Positions 1 through 11,112 of a stretch of DNA of 64,000 nucleotides are shown here, piece by piece. The position numbers and the translations under genes are program-made. Numbering within the stretch: position 1 is the stretch's first letter; each line of letters opens with the position of its first letter. The DNA is taken from positions 186,001-250,000 of the forward strand of contig JAHQRK010000025.1 of the NCBI GenBank assembly GCA_019828595.1. Direction: 5' to 3'. Below the pieces are notes generated by a model that was given only the letters and a program-made list of their open reading frames with translations, did no database searches and had not been told where the DNA came from. Origin of the DNA: Aphanomyces cochlioides (Eukaryota; Oomycota; Saprolegniomycetes; Saprolegniales; Verrucalvaceae).

Positions 1-24
1 GCCAATAGCGTCACCGGTGGGAAA

Positions 25-49
25 ACGCTAAATTTGTGAAATTTAGCGT
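25..49. repeat. Perfect hairpin, 11-bp stem
   Basis: The arms ACGCTAAATTT and AAATTTAGCGT are perfectly complementary and are separated by the 3-nt loop GTG. CCGGTGGG-like words flank the hairpin on both sides (near 14-21 and 60-67). It could be the end of a small mobile element or a chance palindrome in AT-rich DNA. No gene is visible next to it. Confidence 0.6.
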
Positions 50-1459
50 GATAGCATATCCGGTGGGGATGCTCTAACAAGGTTGAAACTCCATTTGAGC
101 GTACAAGTAGACATGAGTTTCATGCACATCATGTTTGTTAAGCAATGTAATTTGAACAAGCCGTGTCAAAACGAGTAGTGAGTTACATCAAAACCCAATC
201 AAACGATAACAAAGATCAAAATGCGAATTCCATGCGATCATGGCGAATACTTGTAAAGGTTTGTATATGTCGATCATATCTATTTTATTCTTGTTAAGTT
301 GTGTTTAGCAATGAGAAATGAACTAGGGTGAGGCCAGGGCTACGCCCCTGGGTGGAGCGTTTTGCTTTGGAAATAACAAAGATTTGCTCACACACATGAA
401 ACGTTTGAAGCCATACAATGAATTTTGAATTTGATTCAGGCCCAGTTCGAAGTAAAAAAATAAGTTAACGCCGAGCATTGATTGGCTACTGTTGACTGAC
501 GAATATTTTTTTTCGTCAGGAGATAAATTATGTCCTGACCAAAAAACCGTCGACTCGTACCGAAAGAAAATTAAATTATCCAATCAGAGATCATATTATT
601 TTGAAACTAAGGAGACGGTATTTACTCCTTACTCACTTCTTTCTTATTTTACTTCGAATTGGCCTCAATAGTTTCCCTGTTTTGTTGTGGAAAAATGCCA
701 GTTCTTGCACAGATAACACGAACGACTTATCAGTGATAATATAGACGCTCGAGGTACCCAGTCCTATTCACGGCGCATTTGACGGCAAGACACTGATGAC
801 CATGCGCTTAGATGATGCTCAAGGTGACTATGCGCTTAGATGATGCTCAAGGCGACTACTGTCCGAGACATAGTATATCTAGATGGAGAAAGGCTAACCT
901 TTGATGGTAATCTACGGTTGTGTCCAACGTGAGCGTGGCATGTGGTGGGTGGAGGTTCTAGGAGCACGGTCAAGAAGGTCAATTTAAATGCCGAAGTTTC
1001 AGCAGCTGGTTGTACTGCTGGTATAGAGATCTTTACCGTTGCGGAAACTTTGCGCACAATGTGAACGGCAAAAAGACTGTTTCCAAGAAGCAGACTCTTT
1101 GATAATTTTATAGCTTGCCGCTGTTCGATATGCTTCTCCCATTTTAATGCTGAGGTTGAATCTAAGCAGAATATACCCAAGTTCAGATTGCACAATCTGT
1201 GCGATCGATTAGTAGATCGAGGTCATCGTTGGTTGACAACCACCTACTTCTTCATCTTGTAATACTGTAACGTTGACTCTAAGTATAAGGTGCGTAGTTT
1301 GGGGTGAGCTAATCTCGAGGATTTATCGTCCAATTCATCGGTACGATGCAATTGGACTTGATCCAGGAAGTCACGGCAATTGCACAACAACACAGTGTAA
1401 ATATTTGTGAGAACATGATAACGTTTGTTAGTTATGGATGAAGTTTTATGGAGTCCTGC
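50..1459. other. Gene-poor stretch
   Basis: I see no convincing gene here. The short open frames have no recognisable motif or codon bias. The only clear structure is the 28-bp tandem duplication at 798-853. Confidence 0.5.
798..853. repeat. 28-bp tandem duplication
   Basis: Two adjacent 28-bp units (798-825 and 826-853) differ at only two positions. Each contains the word ATGCGCTTAGATGATGCTCA. No open frame runs through them. Confidence 0.8.
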
Positions 1460-1735
1460 CTATTCTAATGCTTCTTGATACACAATGTTTTTTGTGTAGA
1501 TTCCAGGCAGTCCATCGTACTGTCCATTGGCGACCAAAAACTTAATGTTGCCTTTTGCTTGGGCTCTTGACATGGCGACGTAAAGCTGTCCATGCCAGAA
1601 GACGGGTTCTGGAAGGTAGACACCCACGTGAGAAATCGTTTGACCTTGAGCCTTATGAATCGTCATTGTAAAGGCAACTTGAACAGGAAATTGTCTTCTG
1701 CGTAGAAATATCTTCTTCCTTGGTTTCTTCTTCAC
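1460..1735 (-). pseudogene. PIF1-like helicase C-terminal fragment
   Basis: The 91-residue frame contains FPVQVAFTMTIHKAQGQTI, which matches the late motif (AMTIHKSQGQT type) of PIF1/RecD-like helicases, followed by LYVAMSRA, the last conserved helicase motif. These are the final roughly 90 residues of a protein that normally carries Walker A and B motifs far upstream, and none are present here. The fragment therefore cannot be an active helicase. In oomycetes such helicase ends are usually the tail of Helitron RepHel proteins. It ends with a normal stop at the left side. Confidence 0.65.
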
Positions 1736-2507
1736 CTCCTTTATTCATACGGTTAGTTTGTAGCGCAGCATAGATCCTTCGATTGCCAACTCTGCGCTCG
1801 CGATATTCTTGCTCCTGAGCTGCCAGAATCTTGAGATGATGGTCACTTTGAGCGTGAAAATGGATTCCGTCTTCTCCCTCCTTGGTTTCCTCTTCGTCGC
1901 TCTTATCCATGTCCGTATGGTGCAAAATGATGGCACCCCGCTCTTGATTCGCAACCTCAGTGTTGTGCTTTTTTTCGCGAGCACGTTTGTTGTATTCCGC
2001 CTTCTTGGAACTTTTCATAGCCACCTCTTTGTCGAAGTCTTCCACGATAGCTTGCCGTTTCTTTTCGCGAGCACGATTGTTGTACTCCGCCTTTTTGGAT
2101 TTTTCCATTGCCACCTCTTCGTCGACATCCAGGATAGCTTGCCGTTTCATTTCGCGAGCACGTTTGTTGTACTCCGCCTTCTTGGCCTTTCTCATAGCCG
2201 CCTCGTCATTAATATTGCCCTGATTCAAGGCATCGTCATCCACAGCCCAGCCATTAGCTCCAGTTGATGCAGACTCTTGTTCGGTAATATGCACTTCATT
2301 CCGCTCTGCTTGCTTGCCAGGTTCGGAGTTATCGATCGCATGGCCTTGATTGTCATTGTCATGATTGCCTTTGCCTTTCTTAGAGGCCGAGTAGTTGTTA
2401 TTTTCTACGCAGAAAACTGCGTCAGACAAATGTTCATACAAAAACATCAACACAAAAATGATAATGTGATTGGATCGTAAAAATACTGTGGATATGTGTC
2501 CCGCCAC
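1653..2507 (-). pseudogene. Lys/Arg-rich repeat protein, probable N-terminal part of a Helitron protein
   Basis: This is an open frame of up to 284 codons. Its centre holds three imperfect 29-30-residue repeats, each built on KKAEYNKRAREKKRQA, a strongly basic charged-helix pattern. The flanks are acidic (Glu/Asp-rich). There is no ATG at the extreme 5' end; the first ATG lies about 20 codons in, just before a stretch reading MFLYEHLSDAVF. Basic RARE/KRQ-type repeats like these occur ahead of the Helitron-like replicase in several eukaryotic elements, and the adjacent helicase tail supports the link, but I cannot assign a function. The frame terminates within the start of the helicase fragment. 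Confidence 0.4.
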
Positions 2508-3381
2508 TTAAGCTTAACATAATGTGGTTTGCCAGAAAATACTACTCATTTCTTTCATAAATCGCACAGAGTTCGCGGTATTTATTAAACATCACTTTGT
2601 TTAATATCGCGTATTGAACTCGTACATCCAATGAGTTGAAACTTTGATACTGGGTAATACACCTGCTAAGTATCATGAAACACCCCTGAAGTGTTTCAAT
2701 CTACTCGCCGTAGGCCCACTATCAACAGTGGTACTCCGTAAAAAAAAGTAGCACCATCAGTTGCAATAGTGGTAACCAACGTTACACATTGTCCCCTTAC
2801 TGTGAAAAAGTTGAACTATGGGGAGAGGATTTACTCGTCCAAAGTCAATATGAAAATACAGTAAAAACACACGTTTTAGCTGTCCTGGCTGCTCTATGAA
2901 AATGTCCGGTATTTCGAGCCAAAAAGGCCCTACTTCGTAACATTCGCATATCGCGTCGGAATTCGCCTTTCGGAGTCCAAGACTCTGGCCAGGGTATGGC
3001 TTAAAGTGGCAGAAAGGGCTCGTCACCCTACTGCACAGTGTGTTGACCGCTTATTCAGCGGCCTTTTCTGCCCGAGTGAAGCTATCCTAAGACATGCATC
3101 TCACCTTGCATCGTCCCAGAAAAACTCAACTGCAGCCATCCATCTCATCTTTGGCAGGTATTATTTTAAATAGTAGGACAATATTTTCATTTTGTATGTG
3201 GAATTGTTTGATTATTAATATTATCGACAACTGGCACGTCCAGCATCATGGGTGCATGAACGAACTTGTCTCAAATTACTCTTTTTTTGACTTGGCGTTT
3301 GTATGTAAAAATTGCTCATGTTGTACTTGGATAAAGTATATAAAAATTGCTCATTTGTTGACTTGACGTTTGTATGTAAAA

Positions 3382-3493
3382 ATTACTCTCGTACTTAGTC
3401 TCGTACTTACGTGTTGCGTTAGAGCCTTAAGTAGTAGATTACTCTCGTACTTAGTCTCGTACTTACGTGTTGCGTTAGAGCCTTATGTAATAG
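3382..3493. repeat. 56-bp tandem repeat, two copies
   Basis: Two nearly identical 56-bp units (3382-3437 and 3438-3493) each contain CTCGTACTTAGTCTCGTACT. Just upstream, a related direct repeat of GTTTGTATGTAAAAATTGCTC occurs near 3299 and 3368. No coding role is visible. Confidence 0.85.
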
Positions 3494-4494
3494 ATTTCTC
3501 CCTTTCCTCGTGGATGCACATCTCACGTACATTCATGTTTGAATATAAGTAAAATGAGCTATAGCTTGAAACATTATTTACAATGACAAGCTTCATTTGA
3601 TGGAGACAATTCGCCTGCCTCAAGCTCCAACTGTGCCTTGATAAGTAGTTTTGGCTCTCATCACTGTCGATCTTTGACATTTTTTCCTACTTTGCTTTCA
3701 AGATCATCTAATTGAATTTGCGTTCTTGGAGTCAACCGACACTTCAGATGTCGTCTTGCTAATTTCCTAAGTTTTGTCCGAGTATCCAAGTTCGTCGTAT
3801 TGGCTTGTTTTACACACAAGATGTCTATCGAAACCTCTACCGACTAAGTCAAAAGAATGGAAAAAATTGCGTTCTTCCTCCATTTGAAGCTCTTTGTCGT
3901 TCTGTCGGGGGGGCTTAGACTTTGATGGCGTCGAGTTTGGAGGTTGTTTGTGTGTAAAGTTTACGTCAACTTGTATAGTTGACGGTAAACAATGGATGCA
4001 TTTGCTCTATTATAAGCTGGATACTTCAAAAACTTGTCTTGGATAGATTAGTGGCATATCAGTCCAAGCCAAGGGTCGGTAAAATGCAATTTAAAATTGA
4101 TAGAATTTGAAAAATTAAATAAATATCAATTGGACTACAGTCAACTCGTGCAATTTATATTGCAATGTTATCCACAAAATCACACCAAGGTTGTATTTTT
4201 TTAAATCTGACCAATCAAACATAAATTAGTTGTGAAAAATTGTATTTGATTGGTCGAAACTAGCTAAAAAGTCTGCATCATTGAGGTATTTGATGGGGTA
4301 TTTATCACACTCAAGTGTGATCCACGGTGTGATTTCTCCTGCGAGTCATTTTGTATGGAAATCACACTTGTCGCACCACATACTAGTACAAATATCATAA
4401 AAGGCTGTTCTAAGTCCATGCCACGCAAGTGAGATCTAAACAACGGTATTAGTCTAATGCGCCTATGATGTATGCCTTGTTTTCTCAGCTCAGG

Positions 4495-4517
4495 AGCGCC
4501 GCGCTTCGCGCGGCGCT
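4495..4517. repeat. GC-rich perfect hairpin followed by a T-run
   Basis: A 10-bp stem (AGCGCCGCGC paired with GCGCGGCGCT) closes on the 3-nt loop TTC. Five Ts follow at 4520-4524. The shape resembles a bacterial intrinsic terminator, but the surroundings are eukaryotic. It stands out sharply from the AT-rich flanks. Its origin is unknown. Confidence 0.7.
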
Positions 4518-6125
4518 GCTTTTTATCGTTTCGGCTTCTACCACAGAAATGCGGGCGTCTTAACCATAGAGTTCCTGATATTTTAACACTGCAATTGCTT
4601 TAATCATTTAGTTCAGACAGGATGTTCCTTTCCGTGTTGAAATACGGGGTTGTTCATTAGTTTAGAGAGAGCTGTATTAGGCGCAAGATTCGGTGTCAGC
4701 TTTGCTAGCGCTTGTTTTAAAGCAAATACTCGTCATACGCGCACGAAATTGTTGTTGTGTGCTAACCTTTCTTATCCTGGCCTAGTAATCTATCACAGAA
4801 CTGATGTTTGTGAAGGACGTCGGAGCAGAAAATCGGCTAAGATAATTCATTCTATTCTCCAAAAAATAGTGACCACACGACTTCATAGCCGCAAAATCTT
4901 GACAAAAACGATCCCAATGTGTGCATCATGTACTCTCTATGTGATGCAGCTCATATCCTACAGAACGATATTCAAATAACTTCTTTCCATCTCAAGAGGG
5001 ACTCGAGACTTTGGGAATTTTCTTAATTTTAACCAGTAGAAACTGGTGTGATCCACAGTGTGATATCTTGTCGAAACGGTCATGATAAACCATATCTCAA
5101 TTTTAATTGCAATTTTTTTAGCTATGAAATATTGTGGTTTTAATAAAAACTGGAGTCGTGCGGAAACGTTGGCTAGTACGTTCTCCATGGGTCCGTCCGA
5201 CTCATGGAACTCTTCTTCTCACCTGCGTAGTGATTCCATGTACAAGATAAATTTTGACGCATACAAATTTCAAGTGAAAAGAAATTGAATGTTTCGAGCA
5301 TGTTTTTCAAACATTTAAAACGTTTGAAATTACACTATTTAATGGTCATGATTGAGGGCAATATAAGAAATTGTTTGCGTGAACTTTAAATAGTATATGC
5401 GTCAATTAATTGAAACATTTTCAAAACATCTCAAATTTCCAGTTTTGGACCCAAACGACAATATAACTGTAAAATAATTGTTTATTAGTTACACATGCAT
5501 TGACGGTGACATTCTCAGTGATCTCTTATTTTTCTTCAAGTCAAAGGGACTCCAGTACGAATGATTTTCATTCAAGAACATAGTTATCTCAAAGTTGTGA
5601 GGATGCAACGATTTTCTGTAGTCTTTCATGTAAATGATGTTCATCGAGGACCCTTTGGATGCTTCTATACGATAAATGACATGTTTTTGACATTATTCGA
5701 CGAAAAATCAATGGCACAAAAGTTTTTGTCACAATTTCAAAAAAATTAAATTCTTACTTTCCCCGGAATCGAGCCGAGTGCCAATTGAGAAATGACTGGA
5801 ATGTCAAAAGAGACGTCACCTTCCCCAATAGGGAAACTTGGTGAACTATTGCACATAGGGAGCCCTCTATGCATTGGCTTGATTTGGAGGAAAAAAACAA
5901 TTTTTGGTGATCGGGTGCAACGAAAGATAGGAGAAAAATACAATTCAAATTGCAATATTTCATGTCAGCACAATTAAAACTGCAATTCGCCCACGACAAC
6001 CAATTTAAATTACAATGCCGCCGAAGGGCACAATACAAGATTGCAATGTTTATATTGCAATTATTGCTGCAAAGATTGCACTTTCCCCAGGCCTGGTCCA
6101 AGCTGACCGAACATCGATCGAACTG

Positions 6126-7440
6126 ACTGCAGAACTTCAGCTGTCCAAGCCGCTATATGAAGAAAAGACGAACATCAAAGAGTCCGTTGCGTTAACCAGA
6201 AGATATTTGGATAAACATCGCCTTCTTCCTGCCAGAAAAACAAGACCTCTTTTCATTTCTCGCAGCTCTGCACTCGTGTCAGTCCATGGGATCTCTTGGC
6301 CTTCTTTGGCAATGGGGAAATCGTTATAACCGATCACTCTTGTGGCCAGAATTGACACTTTTGCCAGAGTTTATTGACCTTGAAAGTAGCCTGGACGCCA
6401 TGTCTATTGCGCAGTCGTACAGATCCGTCGTAGTGAACAACGTAGTTGCTAAAAAGGATTTGAAGTGGATCAAGAACCACGTACATGCAACGGCAAACCA
6501 GCATTGGCGAATGAACAGTCCTCTACCACGAAGCAAGCATTTTTTTGGAAAGCTTGGTCGACTTACGAATCGTTCGATTGAAGCATGTAGATCCTCGGCC
6601 AACTCATGTCATAAGTGCATTGCCCCAGCTACAACATTTAGAACGCTTGGAAGTCTGGGCGAGAGGGGACATCAGCGAAGAGTTTCTTGCGTTTCCGGCC
6701 AAGAGTACAAAACTGACTGAATTGGTTCTGCACCTGTTGGGTGGTGTCCAAGTCACTGACGCAATGCTCTGCGATTTCATTCAGTGGTTCCGACATTATC
6801 CTGTTCGAGTATTTTCCTGTTGGTCTTTGACCTGGACTGAGCATGACGCTGCATTGGAAGAAGAATTCTACGAAGCCATGTTTAATTGTCCAACCTTGCA
6901 TGAATTGACCTTGACCGGATGCATTCTCAACGATGTGGACACGACCAATCTCGACATGAAAATGCGCGTCATATACTTTGAGTATTACTCAATTAGCCCT
7001 GATCTTGTCGACTACTTTAAAACCCAACACCGTAGTGACCTCGTGTCGCCCAAGCAAGTGCAACGGTCCACATGTCGTCAGGTAGCTTGGGCGAAGCCTA
7101 ACACCACGAGGCATTACAATGCTACATTTTAATCATGAATTTCATTTTCCAATATTGAATCTGCGCGAATGCCGATCGCAGACCGTATTAATCGTTGCCG
7201 CCACGAATATTGAGTATCATTCGTCAAGGTTCACGATGTAAAAGGGCTACAAATGAAAATGCGCTTCGTCAACCTCGCGCAATGTTTACTTCGTCAAGAC
7301 TTTATCGAGTACTTGGTCGTCGACTACCAAGGCACCATGTCTCCATGGTTGGAAGAATTCGTGCTGTCAAGATACAAGCCATGGAGGATGTAAGCTTGTA
7401 CAAATTTGTTCAAATTGACCACTGTCCCTCTCAATGCATG
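6126..7440 (+). pseudogene. Decayed leucine-rich-repeat (F-box/LRR-like) gene
   Basis: Three overlapping frames together read like one leucine-rich protein. An N-terminal part (about 6290-6590) is rich in W, L and P. The middle (6545-7132) contains HVISALPQLQHLERLEVWA and TKLTELVLHLLGGVQVTDAM, which look like irregular LRRs. A tail around 7255-7390 shifts frame again and includes LVVDYQGTMSPWLEEFVLS. At least two frameshifts separate the parts, and short introns do not repair them. Families of such F-box/LRR-like proteins are common in Saprolegniales. I read this as a pseudogene, although an unusual intron arrangement is not fully excluded. Confidence 0.45.
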
Positions 7441-8024
7441 AGCTGAAGAACACCATAGCAATTTGACAAATAATTGGCCATTGCAGTTTCCATGGATGTC
7501 TCAATGATGAACAAGCTGCTGGAGATTCAATTTGGTTGCGCAGATAATTGGACATGTTGCATTCTGTTGACATACAGTATTTCACCTCATGGTCACAGAG
7601 GAGAGAAATCCGGCTGACCTTTTCATAAAGAGATCCGCGCACAGCTTTCCAGGTCGTTTATCCTTGTAAATGGTCGAGCGGTAATGTGTATTCGTCATCA
7701 TCGGCCAAATGAAACCAATTTGCAGCAAGAACAATCGCACTCTTGCTGTTCATTTCAATTGAACATGAAGTCCTATCATATCATGGAAGCATCAATCGTC
7801 CTGGCCCAAGTCTTGATTACGAAGCACAATCTATCAAAAATCTTCCACTTGCAAGTATTCGGAAATTCCAATAATGACAAGATTTCCTCCTCAGCTTACT
7901 CCTTCAAGTATGCACAGTGATTTTCAATATCTTCATGGCGGAGGACGTCATAGCTGGAGTAATGCAATACGCATCGAAGTCATTTTTTATCTTTCGCGGA
8001 GGTTGACATTATTAGCATCAATAT
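7441..8024. other. Intergenic stretch
   Basis: I see no supportable gene or repeat here. It separates the LRR-like remnant from the 3' end of the first p24 gene. Confidence 0.5.
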
Positions 8025-8642
8025 CTAAATGAGCTTCTTCGACTTGAAGAATTTCTTGAGGTAGATGACTTGCCACAATCCCATCGCTAGCAAGACAAAG
8101 ATCGAGAACGAGCTAAACCACAACACGCGGGAGTTCGTCGCTTCGTTCGTATCACGCATGGCGGCTTCGCGTTCACGCATGTAGAGCATTTCGCGGTGGA
8201 TTTCATCGACAGTATCTTCCATTTTGCGCAATTCTTTTTCGACAGGCATCAAATGCTCTCGCTTGGCAATTTCCGAATAATCTTTGGCTTCAACACCATG
8301 CTTGAAATCAAGCACGACACGGACACTGTACTCGTTCGAGTTGAAGAAACACGTCGAGAACGTGCCGGCAAGTCCAGCATTAAACGAAAACTTGTGAATA
8401 TCACCGCTCGAGACATCCACGTCCGAATCTTCCTTGAGGTATTTGCCATCGGGGTCTTGGATCATCAACGACACACCCGTTCGGCCTTGTCCTGTGCCCA
8501 AAACGTCGTATTGGATCACGACGTACGAATCACGAGCCACTTCATCGCTCAAACACTTTTCGACACGTCCTGGGATGTCGAATTGGACAGCATTTACAGC
8601 CAGAACGACCAAACAACCAAGAAACGCGGCAATGCGGTGCAT
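8025..8642 (-). CDS. p24/TMED family cargo receptor (copy 1)
   Basis: This 205-residue type I membrane protein belongs to the p24 family, which cycles between ER and Golgi in COPI and COPII vesicles and helps select cargo such as GPI-anchored proteins. The start at 8642 gives a signal peptide directly (MHRIAAFLGCLVVLAVNA). A GOLD domain follows (about residues 22-115) with the two expected cysteines, then a coiled coil (about 120-165), one membrane helix (about 172-194) and the cytosolic tail YLKKFFKSKKLI. The FF pair binds COPII, and the dilysine-type lysines bind COPI. Upstream in-frame codons exist, but only this ATG exposes a signal peptide. It is a close paralogue of the next gene, 0.7 kb away on the same strand. 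Confidence 0.93.
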   Translation of the reverse strand: MHRIAAFLGCLVVLAVNAVQFDIPGRVEKCLSDEVARDSYVVIQYDVLGTGQGRTGVSLMIQDPDGKYLKEDSDVDVSSGDIHKFSFNAGLAGTFSTCFFNSNEYSVRVVLDFKHGVEAKDYSEIAKREHLMPVEKELRKMEDTVDEIHREMLYMREREAAMRDTNEATNSRVLWFSSFSIFVLLAMGLWQVIYLKKFFKSKKLI

Positions 8643-9332
8643 CTTCACCTTGGCTACACGTGGTTCAATGCCTGCGGTGGAAACAAGCAATCAATATATA
8701 ATAAACTTTATTTATCTTCCATACATTTCTAGATATAATAAAATAATTTCAAATTCGAGTATTAGCCAATCAAATCAATGGAATCATTTCTTAAACCCCT
8801 TCCAACTACACTTCCAACTGCTCTGAGTTGTGCACCCACAACAGACAACGCCCATAGCTCTGCCAGTGAAAGTCACTCTAACATTATTACCGCATTTAAG
8901 TATAAAAGCAATCAAGCCCTTTATTTTTCGGCCTTTGCTTGTTGCATCTGCAAGTGCCAAAACAAGGGGCGAAGGGGGGGTAAGAGCCCCCCCCAGACAG
9001 CCATAACATCACCTCAACCTGGCGAGATTTCATGCAATCTAGGGCATTACCGGTAATTGCATCATAAGCCTCATTTTCTCGCCATGCTATCTCCAGTTAA
9101 AGTTGACCCAACTTCTCCGCAAGATTAGCTAGACGGTCAGTCTACATGGATTGCTACATTGGATTTGAAGATCTCCCCCATTTCTTCCTACATTCGACGC
9201 CTGCATCTTGCGCTTGGGGATTTTGTCAGGGCTACCGACCTCTATTTAATGCTTGTTCAGTGTTTATCTTTTCTTTAGTAGGTTCTGTTATTGCTTCAGT
9301 GCATTGACCAGCAAAGAAAGACATTCGGCAAC
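8643..9332. other. Intergenic stretch between the p24 paralogues
   Basis: No gene is seen. A homopolymer hairpin (seven G at 8974-8980 facing eight C at 8987-8994) could fold but could also be an assembly-sensitive site. Confidence 0.5.
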
Positions 9333-9950
9333 CTATATGAGCTTCTTGGACTTGAAGAATTGCTTGAGGTAGGTGATCTGCCACACGCCAACGCCAAGAA
9401 GGATCAAGATGGTTAAGCCGTTGAGGTACTTGACGCGAGAATTCGTGGCTTCGCTTGTATCACGCATGGCAGCTTCACGGTCACGGACGTAGAGCATTTC
9501 GCGGTGAATTTCCGCGACTGTGTCTTCAAGCTTGCGGAGTTCTTTCTCAACAGGCATCAAATGCTCTCGCTTGGCGACTTCCGAGTAATCAGTGGCTTCG
9601 ACACCATGCTTGAATTCGAGTGCGATTTGGACAGTTGCATCGTTCGAGTTGGCAAAGCACACGGCGTAGATGCCATACAGTTCAGCCTTAAATGAGAACT
9701 CGTGAGCTTCATTGTGAGTCGAGTCGACATTCGCATCAAAGGCCAATTGCGTCTTCTTGGGATCTTCCAGCAAGAACTGCACATTCGTTGGACCTTCGAT
9801 TTCACCCAAGACTTGGAATTCAACGATCACTTGCGAGCCCTTCTCGACGTCGGTAGTCAAGCATTTGTTGAAACGAGGACGAACGTTGAAAATAACGGAG
9901 TGAGCTTCCATGAGCAAGCACACGAGGAGCAACCACCATGCTTTCATCAT
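9333..9950 (-). CDS. p24/TMED family cargo receptor (copy 2)
   Basis: This second p24 protein (205 residues from the ATG at 9950) has a signal peptide (MMKAWWLLLVCLLMEAHS), a GOLD domain, a coiled coil, one membrane helix and the tail YLKQFFKSKKLI. From the segment EFKHGVEA onward it is almost identical to copy 1, including SEVAKREHLMPVEKELRK. The first half is clearly more diverged, as expected for paralogues that keep the same coiled-coil partner and coat contacts but differ in lumenal recognition. The K-to-Q change in YLKQFF weakens one lysine but leaves the KSKKLI end. Orientation and spacing suggest a local tandem duplication. Confidence 0.93.
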   Translation of the reverse strand: MMKAWWLLLVCLLMEAHSVIFNVRPRFNKCLTTDVEKGSQVIVEFQVLGEIEGPTNVQFLLEDPKKTQLAFDANVDSTHNEAHEFSFKAELYGIYAVCFANSNDATVQIALEFKHGVEATDYSEVAKREHLMPVEKELRKLEDTVAEIHREMLYVRDREAAMRDTSEATNSRVKYLNGLTILILLGVGVWQITYLKQFFKSKKLI

Positions 9951-11112
9951 CGTTGAATGCAACACGTCACGCTTTGGCAACTTTTATTTTCTGGTGGTTA
10001 TTTGGATATTGATCTAAATTGCAATAATATCTTCATACAAATTCCAATAACAATTGAATCCACTCATAATTGATTAATTTTTATTGATCTATATAGAATT
10101 TTCTATTGAAATCGGAATTTGTTAACAAATTCGTCTACAGTAATTGTGATAAAGTTCTAACTTACTTTACAGCGCCATGCAGCAAGTGCTGTTCTGAGTA
10201 GGACCGTCTCGTTCATATGAACGCTTGATAAGCTAACTACTATCAACTTAGACTTTCCACCATTAAAAAAACCTGCCCTCTGGTTTTTAATTTCTCAAGC
10301 TATAAATTTGTATAAGGGCCCGTCTGGCGACCGAAAATATTACAATAAATGGGCCCAAAATGCCATTATGAGGCCAAATTCAATAATTGAGGTCAAAATA
10401 TGAACTTGATTATCTCCAAGAGTTTTGCACCAAGTCCAATATTTTTGGTTGGGATATACTCACTGGAGGCTCCCAAAATGCCATTTTACGAAATGGAGGT
10501 TTTACCTCCATTTTGAATTTGCCATAAATCGTTAATCCCATTTTGGCTGAAAATGGCATATTGATTTTGAAATTTTGCCAGACGCACCCTAAATTAAAAC
10601 TAACAACGATCTTTAAGGTTTATTGCTTTTAAACCTGAAAGTTGTGTGTTAATGTTAAAAACCTTTAGTTGTTTAGGTTATTAGGTTTAATTCTATGGAG
10701 GAAACCAAAAGGGATAAATCCTTCAGTATTCCCATTATCTACTTGTCCCCCTGGCTTTCCTCCTTCCACCCCATTTTCAAACGCTTGTGGGCGAAATACC
10801 TCTGCAGATAAAGTTTGTGTGAATGCGGAATGATTTTTGATCTTGCTCTTGCCGTATCTGGCGTTCCAAGGTATCTAGGTGTGTCGAAGTTAAGAATGAA
10901 AGTCTCAAAAGATTAAAAGAGAGATTTCTTATAACTCATGCCTCCTTCTCCCAGTTGATGCAAATACCCCACCATGAACAATTCTATTTTCCCAAAATTC
11001 CCGCGGGCCTTCGAGCAACACAGCAATTCATCAACCTTGCCAACAATCTAAACTGGTTCAGAATTTAACAAGGTGATCTGTGGTGGTGGAAGAATAAAAA
11101 TTAAATTACGAA
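9951..11112. other. Intergenic stretch holding a MITE
   Basis: Apart from the MITE at 10316-10589 I find no gene or repeat. The rest is AT-rich. Confidence 0.6.
10316..10589. mobile_element. Tourist-like MITE, copy 1 (PIF/Harbinger type)
   Basis: This is a 274-bp non-coding element. Its ends are imperfect inverted repeats, GGGCCCGTCTGGC at the left and, read inward from the right, GGGTGCGTCTGGC. It is flanked by the 3-bp direct repeat TAA (10313-10315 and 10590-10592). Three-base TTA/TAA target duplications with GGG-starting termini are typical of PIF/Harbinger MITEs. The interior includes a near-palindrome around GGAGGTTTTACCTCC. Two more copies sit at 56177-56705. Its ends differ from those of the two autonomous-type elements in this window, so another source probably mobilised it. 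Confidence 0.88.

Larger units (their letters stand above)
1460..2507 (-). mobile_element. Helitron-type element remnant with internal deletion
   Basis: On the minus strand a Lys/Arg-rich segment with internal repeats (about 2507-1740) runs directly into the C-terminal end of a PIF1-family helicase (1735-1460). In complete Helitron proteins these are separated by a very long Rep and helicase region, so most of the coding sequence is absent. The two parts overlap in different frames around 1653-1735. I could not place the terminal TC and CTRR-hairpin ends with confidence. The Helitron assignment rests on the helicase C-terminus and on general knowledge of the superfamily. A captured PIF1 gene fragment is the alternative. 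Confidence 0.5.
2508..6100. other. Long stretch without a recognisable gene
   Basis: I found no supportable gene in these 3.6 kb. The DNA is AT-rich, with many short frames lacking motifs. It contains a 56-bp tandem repeat (3382-3493) and a GC-rich hairpin (4495-4517). The words GTGTGATCCACGGTGTGAT near 4315 and GTGTGATCCACAGTGTGAT near 5047 are similar and may mark a diverged dispersed repeat. Confidence 0.5.

Noticed and set aside
2890..3180. Plus-strand frame with RVWLKVAERARHPTAQCV and LRHASHLASSQKN, looking a little like a hAT transposase C-terminus
   Set aside because: The match to the hAT dimerisation region is only impressionistic; the expected conserved core is missing and the frame is short.
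8974..8994. G7 and C8 hairpin as a transcription terminator of the second p24 gene
   Set aside because: Homopolymer runs are prone to sequencing error and eukaryotic genes do not use such terminators; it is also 340 bp beyond the stop of copy 2.
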